Below, one piece after another: positions 52,807 through 61,775 of a stretch of 64,000 nt of DNA. The translations under genes and the position numbers were made by a program. Where the stretch lies: assembly GCF_900115925.1 (NCBI RefSeq), contig NZ_FOYF01000001.1, positions 186,001-250,000 of the forward strand, given 5' to 3'. Positions within the stretch are counted from its first letter, which is position 1, and each line of letters starts with the position of its first letter. The stretch comes from Bacillus sp. cl95. Its GTDB lineage: Bacteria; Bacillota; Bacilli; Bacillales; Cytobacillaceae. The notes under the pieces are model-generated. The model worked only from the letters and a program-made list of their open reading frames with translations, did no database searches and had not been told where the DNA came from.

Positions 52807-52841
52807 AAAAGGTTAGATCAGCAAGTGATTCTAACCTTTTT
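52807..52841 (-). terminator. Terminator of M20 amidohydrolase gene
   Basis: Stem AAAAGGTTAGA/TCTAACCTTTT followed by Ts on the minus strand. Confidence 0.85.
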
Positions 52842-52872
52842 AGGGATGTAACCAGTAAGTCTGTTCCTTTAA

Positions 52873-53970
52873 CTACGCTTTCCTCAGCGTTTCTGCAAGC
52901 ACTCTAGCTCCAACGTCAAGAGCAGATTTGTTAAAAGTCATTTGAGGATGATGCAAACCAGGTGCCAAATCTGCCCCTACTCCAATCATCGTCGCCTTAA
53001 TTTCCGGATGCTTAACTGTATAAAAATGGAAATCGTCACTTCCCGAAGTAATGACAGGATCCGCAAGAGAACTCACTCCGACAACATCGATGATAGCTTG
53101 TCTTGCAATGGCTTCTGCTTCTGCAGACACTTCTGCTCCAGGTGTAAGGTCAGCCCATGACCATTCAAAAGTTACCCCGTATAAGCTTTGAAGGTTGTTA
53201 AGTCCCACTTCAATCTGATTCTTGAGTTTGTACAACACTTCATTCTTTTGCGCCCTTACATCAATCGCAAATTCAGCAGATCCAGGAATGATATTCAAAC
53301 TCTCTCCGCCGGCCAAAATTTTTGTAAGTTTAGCTGAGTGAGGCTCAAAAGGCGAAATGTAAATTGATTTTACAAATTGGTGTAGAGCAAATAGAGCGTC
53401 GATGGCATTCTTACCTTGATGCGGTCTCGCACCATGCGCATCCACCCCCTTGATTTTCCCTTCCAAGAAAATGCCGGCACCATGATGGATGGAAGGCGAC
53501 ACCTTTCCTAAAGGAAGCTCTTCAATCGGTCGAAGATGAATACCAAATAACTGTGAGACATTTTCGACGGCTCCGTGATCAATCATCGCAATTGATCCAT
53601 TCCCCTTTTCCTCTGCTGGTTGAAAAATAAAACGGATTTTTTTGCTCAAATGCTCATCTTTTACATACTTCAATGCACCTAATACCATAGAAATAATCGC
53701 ACTGTGTCCACATGAATGGTTCGCTTTCCATATTCCATCCACTTCCTGCCACAACGCATCAATTTCCGCACGCACTGCAATCACATCGTTACCTTCGCCT
53801 ATTTCCGCAACCAAACCGGTTACATCTTCAAAGCGGCGATATTTTATTTGTAATTCATCTAAGATTTTTGCGATTGTATTTGTCGTCTCATACTCTTTCC
53901 AGCTCACTTCTGGATGAGCGTGAAAATGTTCAAACCACTCCAAGATCTGGTTTTCATAATTTTGATTCAA
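52873..53970 (-). CDS. M20 family amidohydrolase/peptidase
   Basis: A 365-residue zinc amidohydrolase. FEHFHAHPEVSWKEYETT is the N-terminal signature, NHSCGHSAII and FQPAEEKGNG hold the metal ligands, and HGARPHQGKNAIDAL the lid-domain His. Family members are N-acyl amino acid hydrolases, aminobenzoyl-glutamate hydrolases and IAA-amide hydrolases. TTG 53970 was chosen because a GGAG lies 9 bases upstream. Divergent from the T-box/lysE operon; it may share amino-acid control only by position. Confidence 0.88.
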   Translation of the reverse strand: MNQNYENQILEWFEHFHAHPEVSWKEYETTNTIAKILDELQIKYRRFEDVTGLVAEIGEGNDVIAVRAEIDALWQEVDGIWKANHSCGHSAIISMVLGALKYVKDEHLSKKIRFIFQPAEEKGNGSIAMIDHGAVENVSQLFGIHLRPIEELPLGKVSPSIHHGAGIFLEGKIKGVDAHGARPHQGKNAIDALFALHQFVKSIYISPFEPHSAKLTKILAGGESLNIIPGSAEFAIDVRAQKNEVLYKLKNQIEVGLNNLQSLYGVTFEWSWADLTPGAEVSAEAEAIARQAIIDVVGVSSLADPVITSGSDDFHFYTVKHPEIKATMIGVGADLAPGLHHPQMTFNKSALDVGARVLAETLRKA

Positions 53971-54149
53971 TACCTTGCACTCCAATCTATTCAGCAACAT
54001 TATATTTTTCATGTTACATGAAAGAGGTTTGTTGGACAATTTGAAATTTTGTTTTTCTTGAAAGTTGTATTACTAAAGCTTAATTATTAACTGTGATATT
54101 TTTATTTTATAAGAAATTTAAATATGATAAACTATGATTAAAATAGCTT

Positions 54150-54415
54150 ATAAAAACATTGATGAGGACAAGTAATCTATACACAACTTTTCAGAGAGCC
54201 GGGGATGGTGCAATCCTGGCAAGGACGTAAAGATGAATAACACCTTTGAGTTTCTAACCGAAATAGCTTGACTAGAGTAGGCTTAGACGTGACCGAGACG
54301 TTAAAATCGGAGAGTATGATGGTACTCGTAAAAAGCTGGTCGTTTTAGACAATTTGGGTGGTAACGCGGAAGATAACCTTTCGTCCCTTTATAAGGGATG
54401 GAAGGTTTTTTTATT
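54150..54415 (+). promoter_or_regulatory. T-box riboswitch leader of the LysE-family gene
   Basis: The T-box sequence TGGGTGGTAACGCGG lies at 54355-54369, followed by terminator AACCTTTCGTCCCTT... GGAAGGTT (54374-54412) and a T run. Stem I includes AGAGAGCCGGGGATGGTG and a specifier loop ending ACCTTTGAG. The most likely specifier codon is AAC at 54239-54241 (Asn), but the frame is ambiguous by one or two bases. It would switch on the exporter when the cognate tRNA is uncharged. Confidence 0.85.
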
Positions 54416-54430
54416 TTAGGAGGAGTTGTA

Positions 54431-55021
54431 ATGTTATTTCTTAAAAGCCTGATTCTAGGCATATCTGTTTCTGCACCTGTCGGCCCTATTGGGTTATTGT
54501 GCATACAAAGAACGCTGAGCAAAGGTAAGTTAGCAGGATTTCTGACGGGATTTGGAGCTGTAACAGCCAACATGATATACGCAAGCATAGCCGCATTTGG
54601 CTTTTCGGTAGTATCGACTTTCCTTACTGAACAAGAAACCTATTTAAGAATCTTTGGTTCCGTGTTCTTATTTTACCTTGGCATCAAAACTTTTTTGAAG
54701 CAGCCGGCTAATGAAGCTGCTCATCTTGGTGGGGAAACACTCATTTCTATGTACTTAACAACATTTTTGTTAATGTTCACAAACCCTTCCACCATTTTTA
54801 ACTTTGTGGCAATGTTTACGGGACTTGGTTTTGATCAAGGTTCTAGTTCTCTTACTACCTCCCTTTCATTAATAAGTGGTGTGTTTGTCGGAACCTCTCT
54901 ATGGTGGTTGTTCCTTAGTTTCGTGGTAAGTCGCTTCAAGGATAAGATTACACTACATCTTAAACTCGTTAACAAAGTGGCCGGAGGGCTTATCATTCTG
55001 TTGGGAATATTAGCGTTATGA
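54431..55021 (+). CDS. LysE family amino-acid exporter
   Basis: A 196-residue membrane protein with about six helices. The N-terminal motif ISVSAPVGPIGLLCIQRTLSKGK and the central helix LLMFTNPSTIFNFVAMF are typical of LysE/RhtB exporters. ATG 54431 follows AGGAGG. It is controlled by the T-box upstream, unusual for an exporter. Substrate unknown; the T-box specifier would predict an amino acid. Confidence 0.9.
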   Translation: MLFLKSLILGISVSAPVGPIGLLCIQRTLSKGKLAGFLTGFGAVTANMIYASIAAFGFSVVSTFLTEQETYLRIFGSVFLFYLGIKTFLKQPANEAAHLGGETLISMYLTTFLLMFTNPSTIFNFVAMFTGLGFDQGSSSLTTSLSLISGVFVGTSLWWLFLSFVVSRFKDKITLHLKLVNKVAGGLIILLGILAL

Positions 55022-55029
55022 TAAAAGAA

Positions 55030-55058
55030 AGAGGACTACCTTCGTCTGATAGTCCTCT
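55030..55058. terminator. Terminator between lysE-like and DUF6376 genes
   Basis: Nine-base stem AGAGGACTA/TAGTCCTCT. Confidence 0.8.
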
Positions 55059-55068
55059 GCCTCTAAAA

Positions 55069-55509
55069 TTACAAACCTAATTGTTCAAGTCTAGAAAGTA
55101 AACCCTGGACATTATTAATCGTTGTAATAATCTCTGAGTTTTCAAGCTTATCGAGAGCGATATGCCCGTTTTCAATCACTTGATTGATTTGATCTAGTAG
55201 CTCTTCATTCTTGGTAACTAGTTCTGCATGTATATCTTTTGCAACCGCTGGAATATCCTCTGTAGCAATAAATTCTTCAATACTCGCCTTAACATCCATC
55301 AATTGATTTTCAAGTTCTTTTCTTGCTGCATCATCCTGTGCAGCATTTTGAATCAGCTGCGGCGCCTGCTCAGCAAAGTCGCTTAGCAAATTAATGTGCT
55401 CAGTCGTTTTATTCACATACTCCAAAGAATCATTCACTTCTCCTAATAAAGAACACGCGCTAAGTAGGAGGCTCTGCATGACAATAAGGATTAATAGTAT
55501 TTTCTTCAT
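55069..55509 (-). CDS. DUF6376 family lipoprotein
   Basis: A 146-residue lipoprotein. Signal peptide MKKILLILIVMQSLLLSAC with lipobox LSAC (Cys 19). The mature part is helical (about 25-146) and acidic, with Glu/Asn/Gln helices (NDSLEYVNKTTEHINLLSDF). The family is Bacillus-specific and of unknown role. Confidence 0.85.
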   Translation of the reverse strand: MKKILLILIVMQSLLLSACSLLGEVNDSLEYVNKTTEHINLLSDFAEQAPQLIQNAAQDDAARKELENQLMDVKASIEEFIATEDIPAVAKDIHAELVTKNEELLDQINQVIENGHIALDKLENSEIITTINNVQGLLSRLEQLGL

Positions 55510-55789
55510 AATAACTTCCTTTCTTTTTGGCTCTGCTAAACGACATTGAAAATGGATCTTCTTTTTAAAAAATCCAACTAGTTATTTGTATGTAATACGT
55601 TCAATCTTCATGAAAGTTTCATTTCAATGGTAACACTAAATCTTGTTCGAATAGCCCAACTATTAACTTCATCAAATAATAAAGAGAATGCATAATTAAA
55701 ATGGTTTTTTTTGTAATTAATTATTTTAGATGTGATAATAGTGAGAGAATCACGAAAGATTTCTAGATTGAGATTGGAGTGAACATTGC

Positions 55790-56483
55790 ATGAAAACAAT
55801 TGGAATGATTCGTGGAATGAGTTGGGAGTCTACGAAGTTTTATTATGAAATATTGAATAAAGAAGTGAAAGGAAGGCTTGGAGGTCTTCATTCGGCAAAG
55901 GTAGTTCTTTATTCATTTGACTTCGAGATCATTAAAAAATTTCAATTTGAAGGAAGATGGGAAGAAGCAACTAAGCTATTATGTGAAGCAGCTCAGACAC
56001 TCGAGCAGGCAGGTGCTGATCTTGTCATACTTTGCACGAACACGATGCATATTTCTGCAACTAACATTGCCGAAAGTATCCGCATTCCTTTTTTTACATA
56101 TCGCAGATGCAACAGCATACCAACTACGAAAAGACGGCAGGAAAAGTATCGGCTTACTAGGCACAAAGTTTACAATGGAAGAAGATTTCTATAAAGGAAG
56201 ATTAATAGAAGAGCACGGAATTGAAGTGATTGTTCCAACTGAAGAAGAAAGAACAATCATTCACGATGTCATCTATCAGGAGCTTTGTCTAGGCGTCATC
56301 AAACAGAAATCAAAAGAGAAATATCTAGAAGTAATCCAGCATTTGAGGGAACGTGGAGCGGAAGGAATCATCCTCGGTTGTACAGAAATTACCTTGCTCA
56401 TTGAACAATGCGATGTCGATATGCCGATATATGATACAACTACTATCCATGCAATAGAGGCAGTTGAAAAGGCACTTGAATAA
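55790..56483 (+). pseudogene. Aspartate/glutamate racemase family gene, frameshifted
   Basis: The 5' piece (55790-56194) has the racemase motif MIRGMSWESTKFYYE and CTNTMH, the first catalytic Cys. The 3' half, with KSIGLLGTKFTMEEDFYKGRL and the second catalytic Cys in GCTEITLL, is in the +1 frame. The junction is a seven-T run at 56089-56095: with six Ts the frame reads IPFLHIADATAYQL without a break. Total would be about 230 residues, normal for the family. A real frameshift or a homopolymer sequencing error. Motif Gly-Arg instead of Gly-Gly near the N-terminus is also slightly unusual. Confidence 0.88.
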
Positions 56484-56500
56484 TCACCTACTAAATCATA

Positions 56501-56539
56501 AAAAGGGGACAAATCAAAGACAAGAATTTGTCCCTTTTT
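56501..56539. terminator. Terminator between racemase and lipoprotein genes
   Basis: Stem AAAAGGGGACAAAT/ATTTGTCCCTTTTT (nearly perfect), T run on both strands. Confidence 0.85.
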
Positions 56540-56567
56540 CCTAATAAAATCATTTTGATTTGTGAAT

Positions 56568-57059
56568 TTAACTTTGTAAGGGATTCGTTTCATAAAAAAT
56601 CATTTGTCCATTTTTATCAAAATAGACGACTGTCTTTAGTTTAAAATCACTCTCTTTACTATTTACAAATTCCCATGCTGCAGTTGCTGCTTTCTTTAAT
56701 TGATCTTGTTTATCTTCATCAGGTGCCAATGATGTTTCTATCAATAATTTTTCACCATTCACCTTCATGTCCTTAATCAATCCATACCATGATGTGTCAG
56801 AAAAACTCTTCTCAAAATGCTTCTTGATCGCGAGCGTTCTTAATGCATTCTTCTCTTCTTGAATTGGATGAATCTCAACACCGCCTTCTCCAGGCTTCGA
56901 TTTTACCGGGGGTACGGCTACTTCTTCCACTTCCTCTGAATTCTTCTTTTGTTCAGCCATTCCGGTCTCCTCCTTCCCATTACATCCACTGATGAGAAAG
57001 ACCAGACCGAGAGTTAGGGAGCATCCTTTAATCGAAAATCCATTAGGGATCATTTTCAT
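56568..57059 (-). CDS. Lipoprotein of unknown function
   Basis: A 163-residue lipoprotein. The signal segment ends in LISGC (Cys about 20). After it a Glu/Lys/Pro-rich region (about 25-60) leads to a compact domain of about 100 residues with KHFEKSFSDTSWYGLIKDMKVNGEKLLIETSL and a beta-type ending. ATG 57059 was chosen with AAGGAGTG 7 bases upstream. Not recognised as a named family. Confidence 0.75.
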   Translation of the reverse strand: MKMIPNGFSIKGCSLTLGLVFLISGCNGKEETGMAEQKKNSEEVEEVAVPPVKSKPGEGGVEIHPIQEEKNALRTLAIKKHFEKSFSDTSWYGLIKDMKVNGEKLLIETSLAPDEDKQDQLKKAATAAWEFVNSKESDFKLKTVVYFDKNGQMIFYETNPLQS

Positions 57060-57203
57060 TTGATTCACTCCTTTCACCTACATTATTCCATTTTTCTCAT
57101 CATATAACCTTCTAAATACCCGTTACATTTTCATTTCATGCATGTCCGTGACGAAACAATAGAATAGTCAGTCCAGTTTAACCCAATCTTGCCTCAACTA
57201 AAA

Positions 57204-57225
57204 AGCTCTGCATCAATGCAGAGCT
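57204..57225 (-). terminator. Terminator of the Gly/Tyr/Pro-rich gene
   Basis: Perfect palindromic stem AGCTCTGCAT/ATGCAGAGCT with a T run on the minus strand. Confidence 0.85.
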
Positions 57226-57239
57226 CTGACAGTTTCTAA

Positions 57240-57569
57240 TCAATACCATCCATACGGATAATAAGGATAATACGGATATGGATAAGGGTATGGATAAGGG
57301 TATGGATATCCGTATCCGTATCCATATCCGTATCCTGGGCCAGGTGCTAGTATCGCGCCGGCTGCCAATCCACCCAAAAATCCTCCTAAAAATGGACCAC
57401 CAAAGCCAAATGGGCGCCGTCCGAACCCGAATCCCGGTCTTCCAAATCCAAATCCAGGGCGTCCAAATCCAAATCCTGGACGTCCAAACGGTCTTCTCTG
57501 ATCATTTACATCCACAAAATGCGGGTCAACAAAATTACCATTAGAAATAGTTTGATATTCGGTATGCAT
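57240..57569 (-). CDS. Gly/Phe/Arg/Tyr/Pro-rich low-complexity protein, probable spore or surface protein
   Basis: A 109-residue protein. Residues 27-55 are repeats of GRPGFGF, 58-73 a Gly/Phe-rich hydrophobic patch (GGFLGGLAAGAILAP), then a run of YG and YP dipeptides to the end (PYYPYGWY). On DNA the last part is a hexanucleotide array (TAYGGA / TATGGATA). No signal peptide; length and composition resemble coat or exosporium structural proteins of bacilli. An AGGAGG lies 6 bases before ATG 57569. The identity is a guess from composition. Confidence 0.6.
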   Translation of the reverse strand: MHTEYQTISNGNFVDPHFVDVNDQRRPFGRPGFGFGRPGFGFGRPGFGFGRRPFGFGGPFLGGFLGGLAAGAILAPGPGYGYGYGYGYPYPYPYPYPYPYYPYYPYGWY

Positions 57570-57707
57570 ATTATTCCTCCTCATTATTCATACACTAAAG
57601 ATTATGCATTTACCTACAAAATGTCGTGGGTCTTTGCCCAAGATTTCATTATTTTTCGTGAGATTCACCTCCATAACACCCTTATTTCTTTATTTTCTCA
57701 ACAAAAA

Positions 57708-57729
57708 ACACGCCATCTTAAAGGCGTGT
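57708..57729 (-). terminator. Lone minus-strand terminator
   Basis: Stem ACACGCC/GGCGTGT with TTTTTT on the minus strand. No intact minus gene lies just upstream; a short coding-looking fragment (about 57790-57900) that reads KLEAVIITVSGSLTEKQLGIV may be a decayed gene it once served. The rest of the gap 57570-57989 shows nothing. Confidence 0.55.
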
Positions 57730-57989
57730 CCTGAAATCATCTGTCATTTTATCCTTATATTTTGAACCCTGTTCAGTCTTTTTTATTTCCGTATTAATCC
57801 ATAGTATCAATCTCAACCAACTCCCATGAAGTCACGATTCCCAGTTGTTTCTCGGTCAAACTCCCCGACACGGTAATGATAACAGCTTCAAGTTTCTAAT
57901 TTTTCAATGGAAGAACCATCTCAAACCTGTCCTTTAGTGTGAGGTAGCAACATATACTTAGGACATATTGTTTTGTTTAGGAGGTTCGT

Positions 57990-58262
57990 ATGTTTAGTTA
58001 TCTTGAAAAAGCCGTTCTCGCAATGGCCTTGTTAAGAATTTTTTCTGGAAGTATTGAATTATTTGCAGCCTTTTTGATGTTACGTTTTAACACTATAGAG
58101 AAAGCCATCATTGTAAATAGTTCCCTTGCCCTTATTGGTCCAATCATCTTTATTGCAACAACGACAATCGGTCTCTACGGCATAGTAGGAGATATTTCAA
58201 TAGCAAAAGTATTATGGATTATACTTGGGGTTAGCTTTATTATCATTGGTGTAAGATCTTAA
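57990..58262 (+). CDS. yqhV: YqhV family (DUF2619) membrane protein
   Basis: A 90-residue protein with three hydrophobic helices (VLAMALLRIFSGSIELFAAFLML, ALIGPIIFIATTTIGLYGIV, KVLWIILGVSFIIIGV). AGGAGG lies 6 bases before ATG 57990. In Bacillus yqhV is usually next to the spoIIIA operon; here it stands alone, so this may be a second or displaced copy. Function unknown. Confidence 0.85.
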   Translation: MFSYLEKAVLAMALLRIFSGSIELFAAFLMLRFNTIEKAIIVNSSLALIGPIIFIATTTIGLYGIVGDISIAKVLWIILGVSFIIIGVRS

Positions 58263-58302
58263 GGATGAAAATTGATCTGTTAAAATTGCGGGGAATTTTA
58301 TA

Positions 58303-58325
58303 GGGTGCTGAATAATTCAGTACCC
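58303..58325 (+). terminator. Hairpin after yqhV-like gene
   Basis: Stem GGGTGCTGAAT/ATTCAGTACCC with only a weak T tail. Confidence 0.55.
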
Positions 58326-59178
58326 CCATCATTCTGTTCTAAAACTATTCAAATAACTAATCTATCTATTGTATTTTTTTCTTAAATAACCTCATTTACT
58401 TATGATACGGATCACCGTAGTGCCTCTAAATGAGATTTTTCAGGAAATAAAACCCTTTTTACAATTCCTTAACTCAGTCTATCATTAAATATCTTTAATA
58501 TTTTTGGGTCGTCTATATCTCTCATAATTACAATTTATTTTGAATTTAAGCCATTTAAAGGTGGTTCAAAAACTCCCTTCATATGGCCTAGACTGCTCCA
58601 GGGAACAGCACCATCGAAGGGAACTTCTCAAGAGGTTTCGTTTGATGACTGACAGTCTTTGGAAAAGGTAAACTTAGTTCCTAAAGGCAAGGGCTGGACA
58701 GTGGATATTAAGCATCCAATTGCTAGGAAGATTTGTGTCACTTCGGGTAAACACTGAGGATGATACAGGTAACACATCACTCAAGGGATTAAAGCATATG
58801 ATCTCTTAAGTTTAGCGTTTACACACTCTCTTTATATGATTATAAGCTTAAAATGAACATTCAGAAATTGGAATAAGCTAATAATGACTATTAAAAAAGA
58901 GTCTATAGGAAGGTATAAATGGATTTAAAACTGCCTGTCAAAACCCAAATATCCTTTTATACAGAATCTAACTTGAATCCTTTTCTATAAATTGGAAAAT
59001 ACACAAAACACACTAATCATATGAGACGTTAATTGCATATGTTTGAATTTAATAGTGTCTGTGCAACCTCGACATAATATTAAACCTTATTTACTTACGA
59101 TAGAGTTTACCTTATTTTTCTAAAAAGAGTCTTTTTAGGAGTTTTTTCCTTTAATATAACAGTAATTAATAAAGCTAT
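58326..59178. other. Gene-poor 0.85-kb region
   Basis: No intact gene. A large hairpin can form at 58576-58627 (CTCCCTTC ... GAAGGGA with internal pairs around ATATGG/CCAT). On both strands the 58550-58800 stretch has several partly open frames, for example plus strand KTPFIWPRLLQGTAPSKG and minus strand PWSSLGHMKGVFEPP, but none has a start. At about 58919 an AGGAAGG precedes a 23-codon frame MDLKLPVKTQISFYTES. It may be a decayed mobile element; I cannot name it. Confidence 0.35.
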
Positions 59179-60087
59179 CTATTTTTCGCTAAAGGCTCGA
59201 AAATATTGAAGCGTATCCTTCAGAGAAGAATGTAATGAAAATGTTGGGCTCCATCCTAATTGAAGTAGTTTTAAAGGAATTTCGTCAACCGTCAGTTTAT
59301 CAACATCATTAGAAAGGGATTCAACCTTAAAGTCTATATCTGTTAAGGTTTTATATATTTGAATTAAATCCCCAATTGAATAACATTTTCCTGAAGATAT
59401 TTCATAAACTTCCCCTGCTAGTCCTTTATTAAAAAGTACTTCATATGAACTTACAACATCTCTTACATCTATGAAATCACGTTTAGAATTTAAGTTATTT
59501 ACTACCAAAACCTTACCCAACATATTTTTTTCCATTTGAGCAATTTTATTGGCAAAAATGGAATTAACACCATTGGAAATACCAGGTCCAATTATATTAG
59601 ATGGTTTTGCAATTACGATGTTCATTTTGTACATTTTTACCCATGCTTGTGAAATTATTACCTGGAGTGTCTTACTGAGACTATAAGGATGTAGTTGATT
59701 GGATAGTTCGTTGGGGTTAATTTGGAGAGCAGAACCGACAATAACAATTTTACAAGTTGGATTTAGTTGCCGGGTAGCATCAATGATATATAGTGTTGAT
59801 AAAAAATTGGTTTCAATTGTTTTAACCGGATCTTCCCAAGAACGGCCAACATGATTGATTGCTGCTAAATGTAATAGGAAATCAGGTTTTATTTTTTTTA
59901 TTAATTGATAAACACTTTCTTTATTTGTAAGTTCACAGTATTCTATACTAATCCCTTTACTGTCTATAACAGATCCTTTTCTAGTTACAGCTATTATTTC
60001 AAATCCTAAACCGGAAAAATGTTTACAGGCATGTTCTCCAGTAAAGCCACTTGCACCAGTAATTAACAAATTTGGCCGCTTATCCAT
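59179..60087 (-). CDS. NAD-dependent SDR epimerase/dehydratase
   Basis: A 302-residue extended short-chain dehydrogenase. GASGFTGEHACKHF is the Rossmann motif, HLAAINHVGRSW follows, and the catalytic Tyr/Lys lies in HPYSLSKTLQ. Probably a nucleotide-sugar 4-epimerase, 4,6-dehydratase or reductase. Start ATG 60087 or 60090 has GGGAGG 3-6 bases upstream; an upstream TTG overlapping the previous stop is less likely. Last gene of the minus-strand glycan operon. Exact sugar unknown. Confidence 0.8.
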   Translation of the reverse strand: MDKRPNLLITGASGFTGEHACKHFSGLGFEIIAVTRKGSVIDSKGISIEYCELTNKESVYQLIKKIKPDFLLHLAAINHVGRSWEDPVKTIETNFLSTLYIIDATRQLNPTCKIVIVGSALQINPNELSNQLHPYSLSKTLQVIISQAWVKMYKMNIVIAKPSNIIGPGISNGVNSIFANKIAQMEKNMLGKVLVVNNLNSKRDFIDVRDVVSSYEVLFNKGLAGEVYEISSGKCYSIGDLIQIYKTLTDIDFKVESLSNDVDKLTVDEIPLKLLQLGWSPTFSLHSSLKDTLQYFRAFSEK

Positions 60088-60131
60088 CATTTTCCTCCCA
60101 TATATTTCTTTTTCATCCTGAAAAAGTAAAA

Positions 60132-61115
60132 TCAATATAGGAGTTTTGACTGAACTAACATTTTTTTGATTTCCTCATGAGTCATTAAATGATCCTTTGA
60201 ACTATAAGATGACTCACTTATTGGTTGACATGCTGAGTACAATTCCCTTACACCTGGGGTGTTAATGTCCGGAAGAACCACAAAATATTCTTGGTTATAA
60301 ACAACGGTATCTTCTATTTCATTGTGTGATACAAGAACCTCATGCAGTTTTTCTCCTGGTCTTGGACCTGTTTCAATAATATTTACTTCTTTTTCAAAAT
60401 GTTCAATTAACACTTCCGCTAAATCTATTATTTTACACGCTGGCATATTGATAACAAAAATCTCCCCGCCTTTTCCATCCGTACTGGCTTTTAATAAAAG
60501 CTTTATCGCATCTTCCTTGGTTAAAAAGAACCGTGTCATTCGTTTATCAGTGATAGTAATTTCCTTTTTATTTTTTATTTGGTCAATGAATAAATGAAGA
60601 ACGCTTCCGTTTGTTCCTAGTACGTTTCCACCTCTTACACAAACAAACTTCGTGTTTGTAGTTAATAGATTGGCATGTATGATTAATTTTTCACCTATAG
60701 CTTTGGTAAATCCGTAGAAATTTGCTGGATCTGCAGCCTTGTCAGTGGATACATTAATCACTTTTTTCACTTCATTGAATATCGCTGCATCAATCACATT
60801 TTGAGTACCTGTAACATTTGTTTTAAGAGCTTCCATAGGGTGTTCTTCACAAATTGGAACATGCTTTAAGGCAGCAAGATGAAATACATAATCGACGCCT
60901 TTAAAGGCCTGAAATAATGCCTCCTTATCCCGAATATCCCCTATTCGAAAATTTAAACGAGGATCTTGATAATCTCTTCTCATCTTAACTTGTGTATCTT
61001 CGTTACGTGAAAAAATGATGATTTCTTTTGGATCATGGGTCAATAATTGAACAATAAGTTCTTTCCCCCAGGAACCTGTACCACCAGTTACTAAAATAAC
61101 TGAGTCTTTAAACAT
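60132..61115 (-). CDS. UDP-GlcNAc 4,6-dehydratase-like SDR (PseB/CapE type)
   Basis: A 327-residue polysaccharide-biosynthesis dehydratase. TGGTGSWGKEL is the NAD site; the middle carries VNVSTDKA-type VINVSTDKAADPANFYGFTKAIGEKL with the Tyr/Lys pair, and RFFLTKEDA follows. It would convert UDP-GlcNAc to a 4-keto-6-deoxy sugar, the start of pseudaminic acid- or QuiNAc/FucNAc-type sugars. Immediately after the DUF1796 gene (stop and ATG adjacent) and 44 bases before the SDR gene, so one operon. Confidence 0.88.
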   Translation of the reverse strand: MFKDSVILVTGGTGSWGKELIVQLLTHDPKEIIIFSRNEDTQVKMRRDYQDPRLNFRIGDIRDKEALFQAFKGVDYVFHLAALKHVPICEEHPMEALKTNVTGTQNVIDAAIFNEVKKVINVSTDKAADPANFYGFTKAIGEKLIIHANLLTTNTKFVCVRGGNVLGTNGSVLHLFIDQIKNKKEITITDKRMTRFFLTKEDAIKLLLKASTDGKGGEIFVINMPACKIIDLAEVLIEHFEKEVNIIETGPRPGEKLHEVLVSHNEIEDTVVYNQEYFVVLPDINTPGVRELYSACQPISESSYSSKDHLMTHEEIKKMLVQSKLLY

Positions 61116-61775
61116 CTACAAAACCTCCTTTTTCGAAGCAGTAATAGTAATATCTTTAAATATGGATCTCCAATATTCATCATTCCCCTGCCATTTTTCA
61201 ACATCAGGAAGTTCTATGGCACATACACTCTCTACAGGCCAGTCCTTTTCGATTAAGTCATTGGTATCTGTATGATTTACAAGTAGAATATGAAAATCAT
61301 TTTTTACCAATTGTGATATCACTGATTCAAGTTGGAGTATTTCTTCAAAGGTTCCTTCCGTTCTTATAAACAGGATACGCTTTCCTGTTGAAAGGATATC
61401 TAAGAATTTTTTAACCCTTCTGTCAAATTTAGCTTTAACCTCAGGGTAAGTGGCTAAATTAGTGAATGTATTTTTGCTTGCTTTAAAATCATGGCTTGAT
61501 ACGATCTGATAACCCGTATCTGTTACACAAAGATACTGTTCTGTACTATCTACACCTGTTGAATACCCTATAGGCATTAAATTGGATTTGTCCATATACC
61601 CATTGAATCGATTTTTCAAAAGCAGACTAATGCTAGGCAATGAAGGGGATGACATCCAATCCAATGGCCCCGCGAAAGGTCTCAAGTTGTTTTTTCTTAG
61701 CTGAAGGGCTGCTAGGCACAAGTCTCCCAAACTATAGATAGCATCGTAATTTCCTCTTAAATCTTCTAATCTCAT
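61116..61775 (-). CDS. DUF1796 family protein (putative papain-like Cys peptidase)
   Basis: A 219-residue protein of the DUF1796 family. Family-typical N-terminus: YDAIYSLGDLCLAALQLRKNNLRPFAGPLDWM; here the SLGDLC element carries the putative nucleophile Cys; IVSSHDFKASKN would provide the His. Members lie in Bacillus spore-surface sugar clusters; activity has not been shown to my knowledge. Followed directly by the PseB-like gene. Confidence 0.75.
   Translation of the reverse strand: MRLEDLRGNYDAIYSLGDLCLAALQLRKNNLRPFAGPLDWMSSPSLPSISLLLKNRFNGYMDKSNLMPIGYSTGVDSTEQYLCVTDTGYQIVSSHDFKASKNTFTNLATYPEVKAKFDRRVKKFLDILSTGKRILFIRTEGTFEEILQLESVISQLVKNDFHILLVNHTDTNDLIEKDWPVESVCAIELPDVEKWQGNDEYWRSIFKDITITASKKEVL

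Noticed and set aside
57278-57544. Plus-strand frame opposite the Gly/Tyr/Pro gene
   Set aside because: A shadow of the hexanucleotide repeats; the minus strand has the ribosome binding site and terminator.
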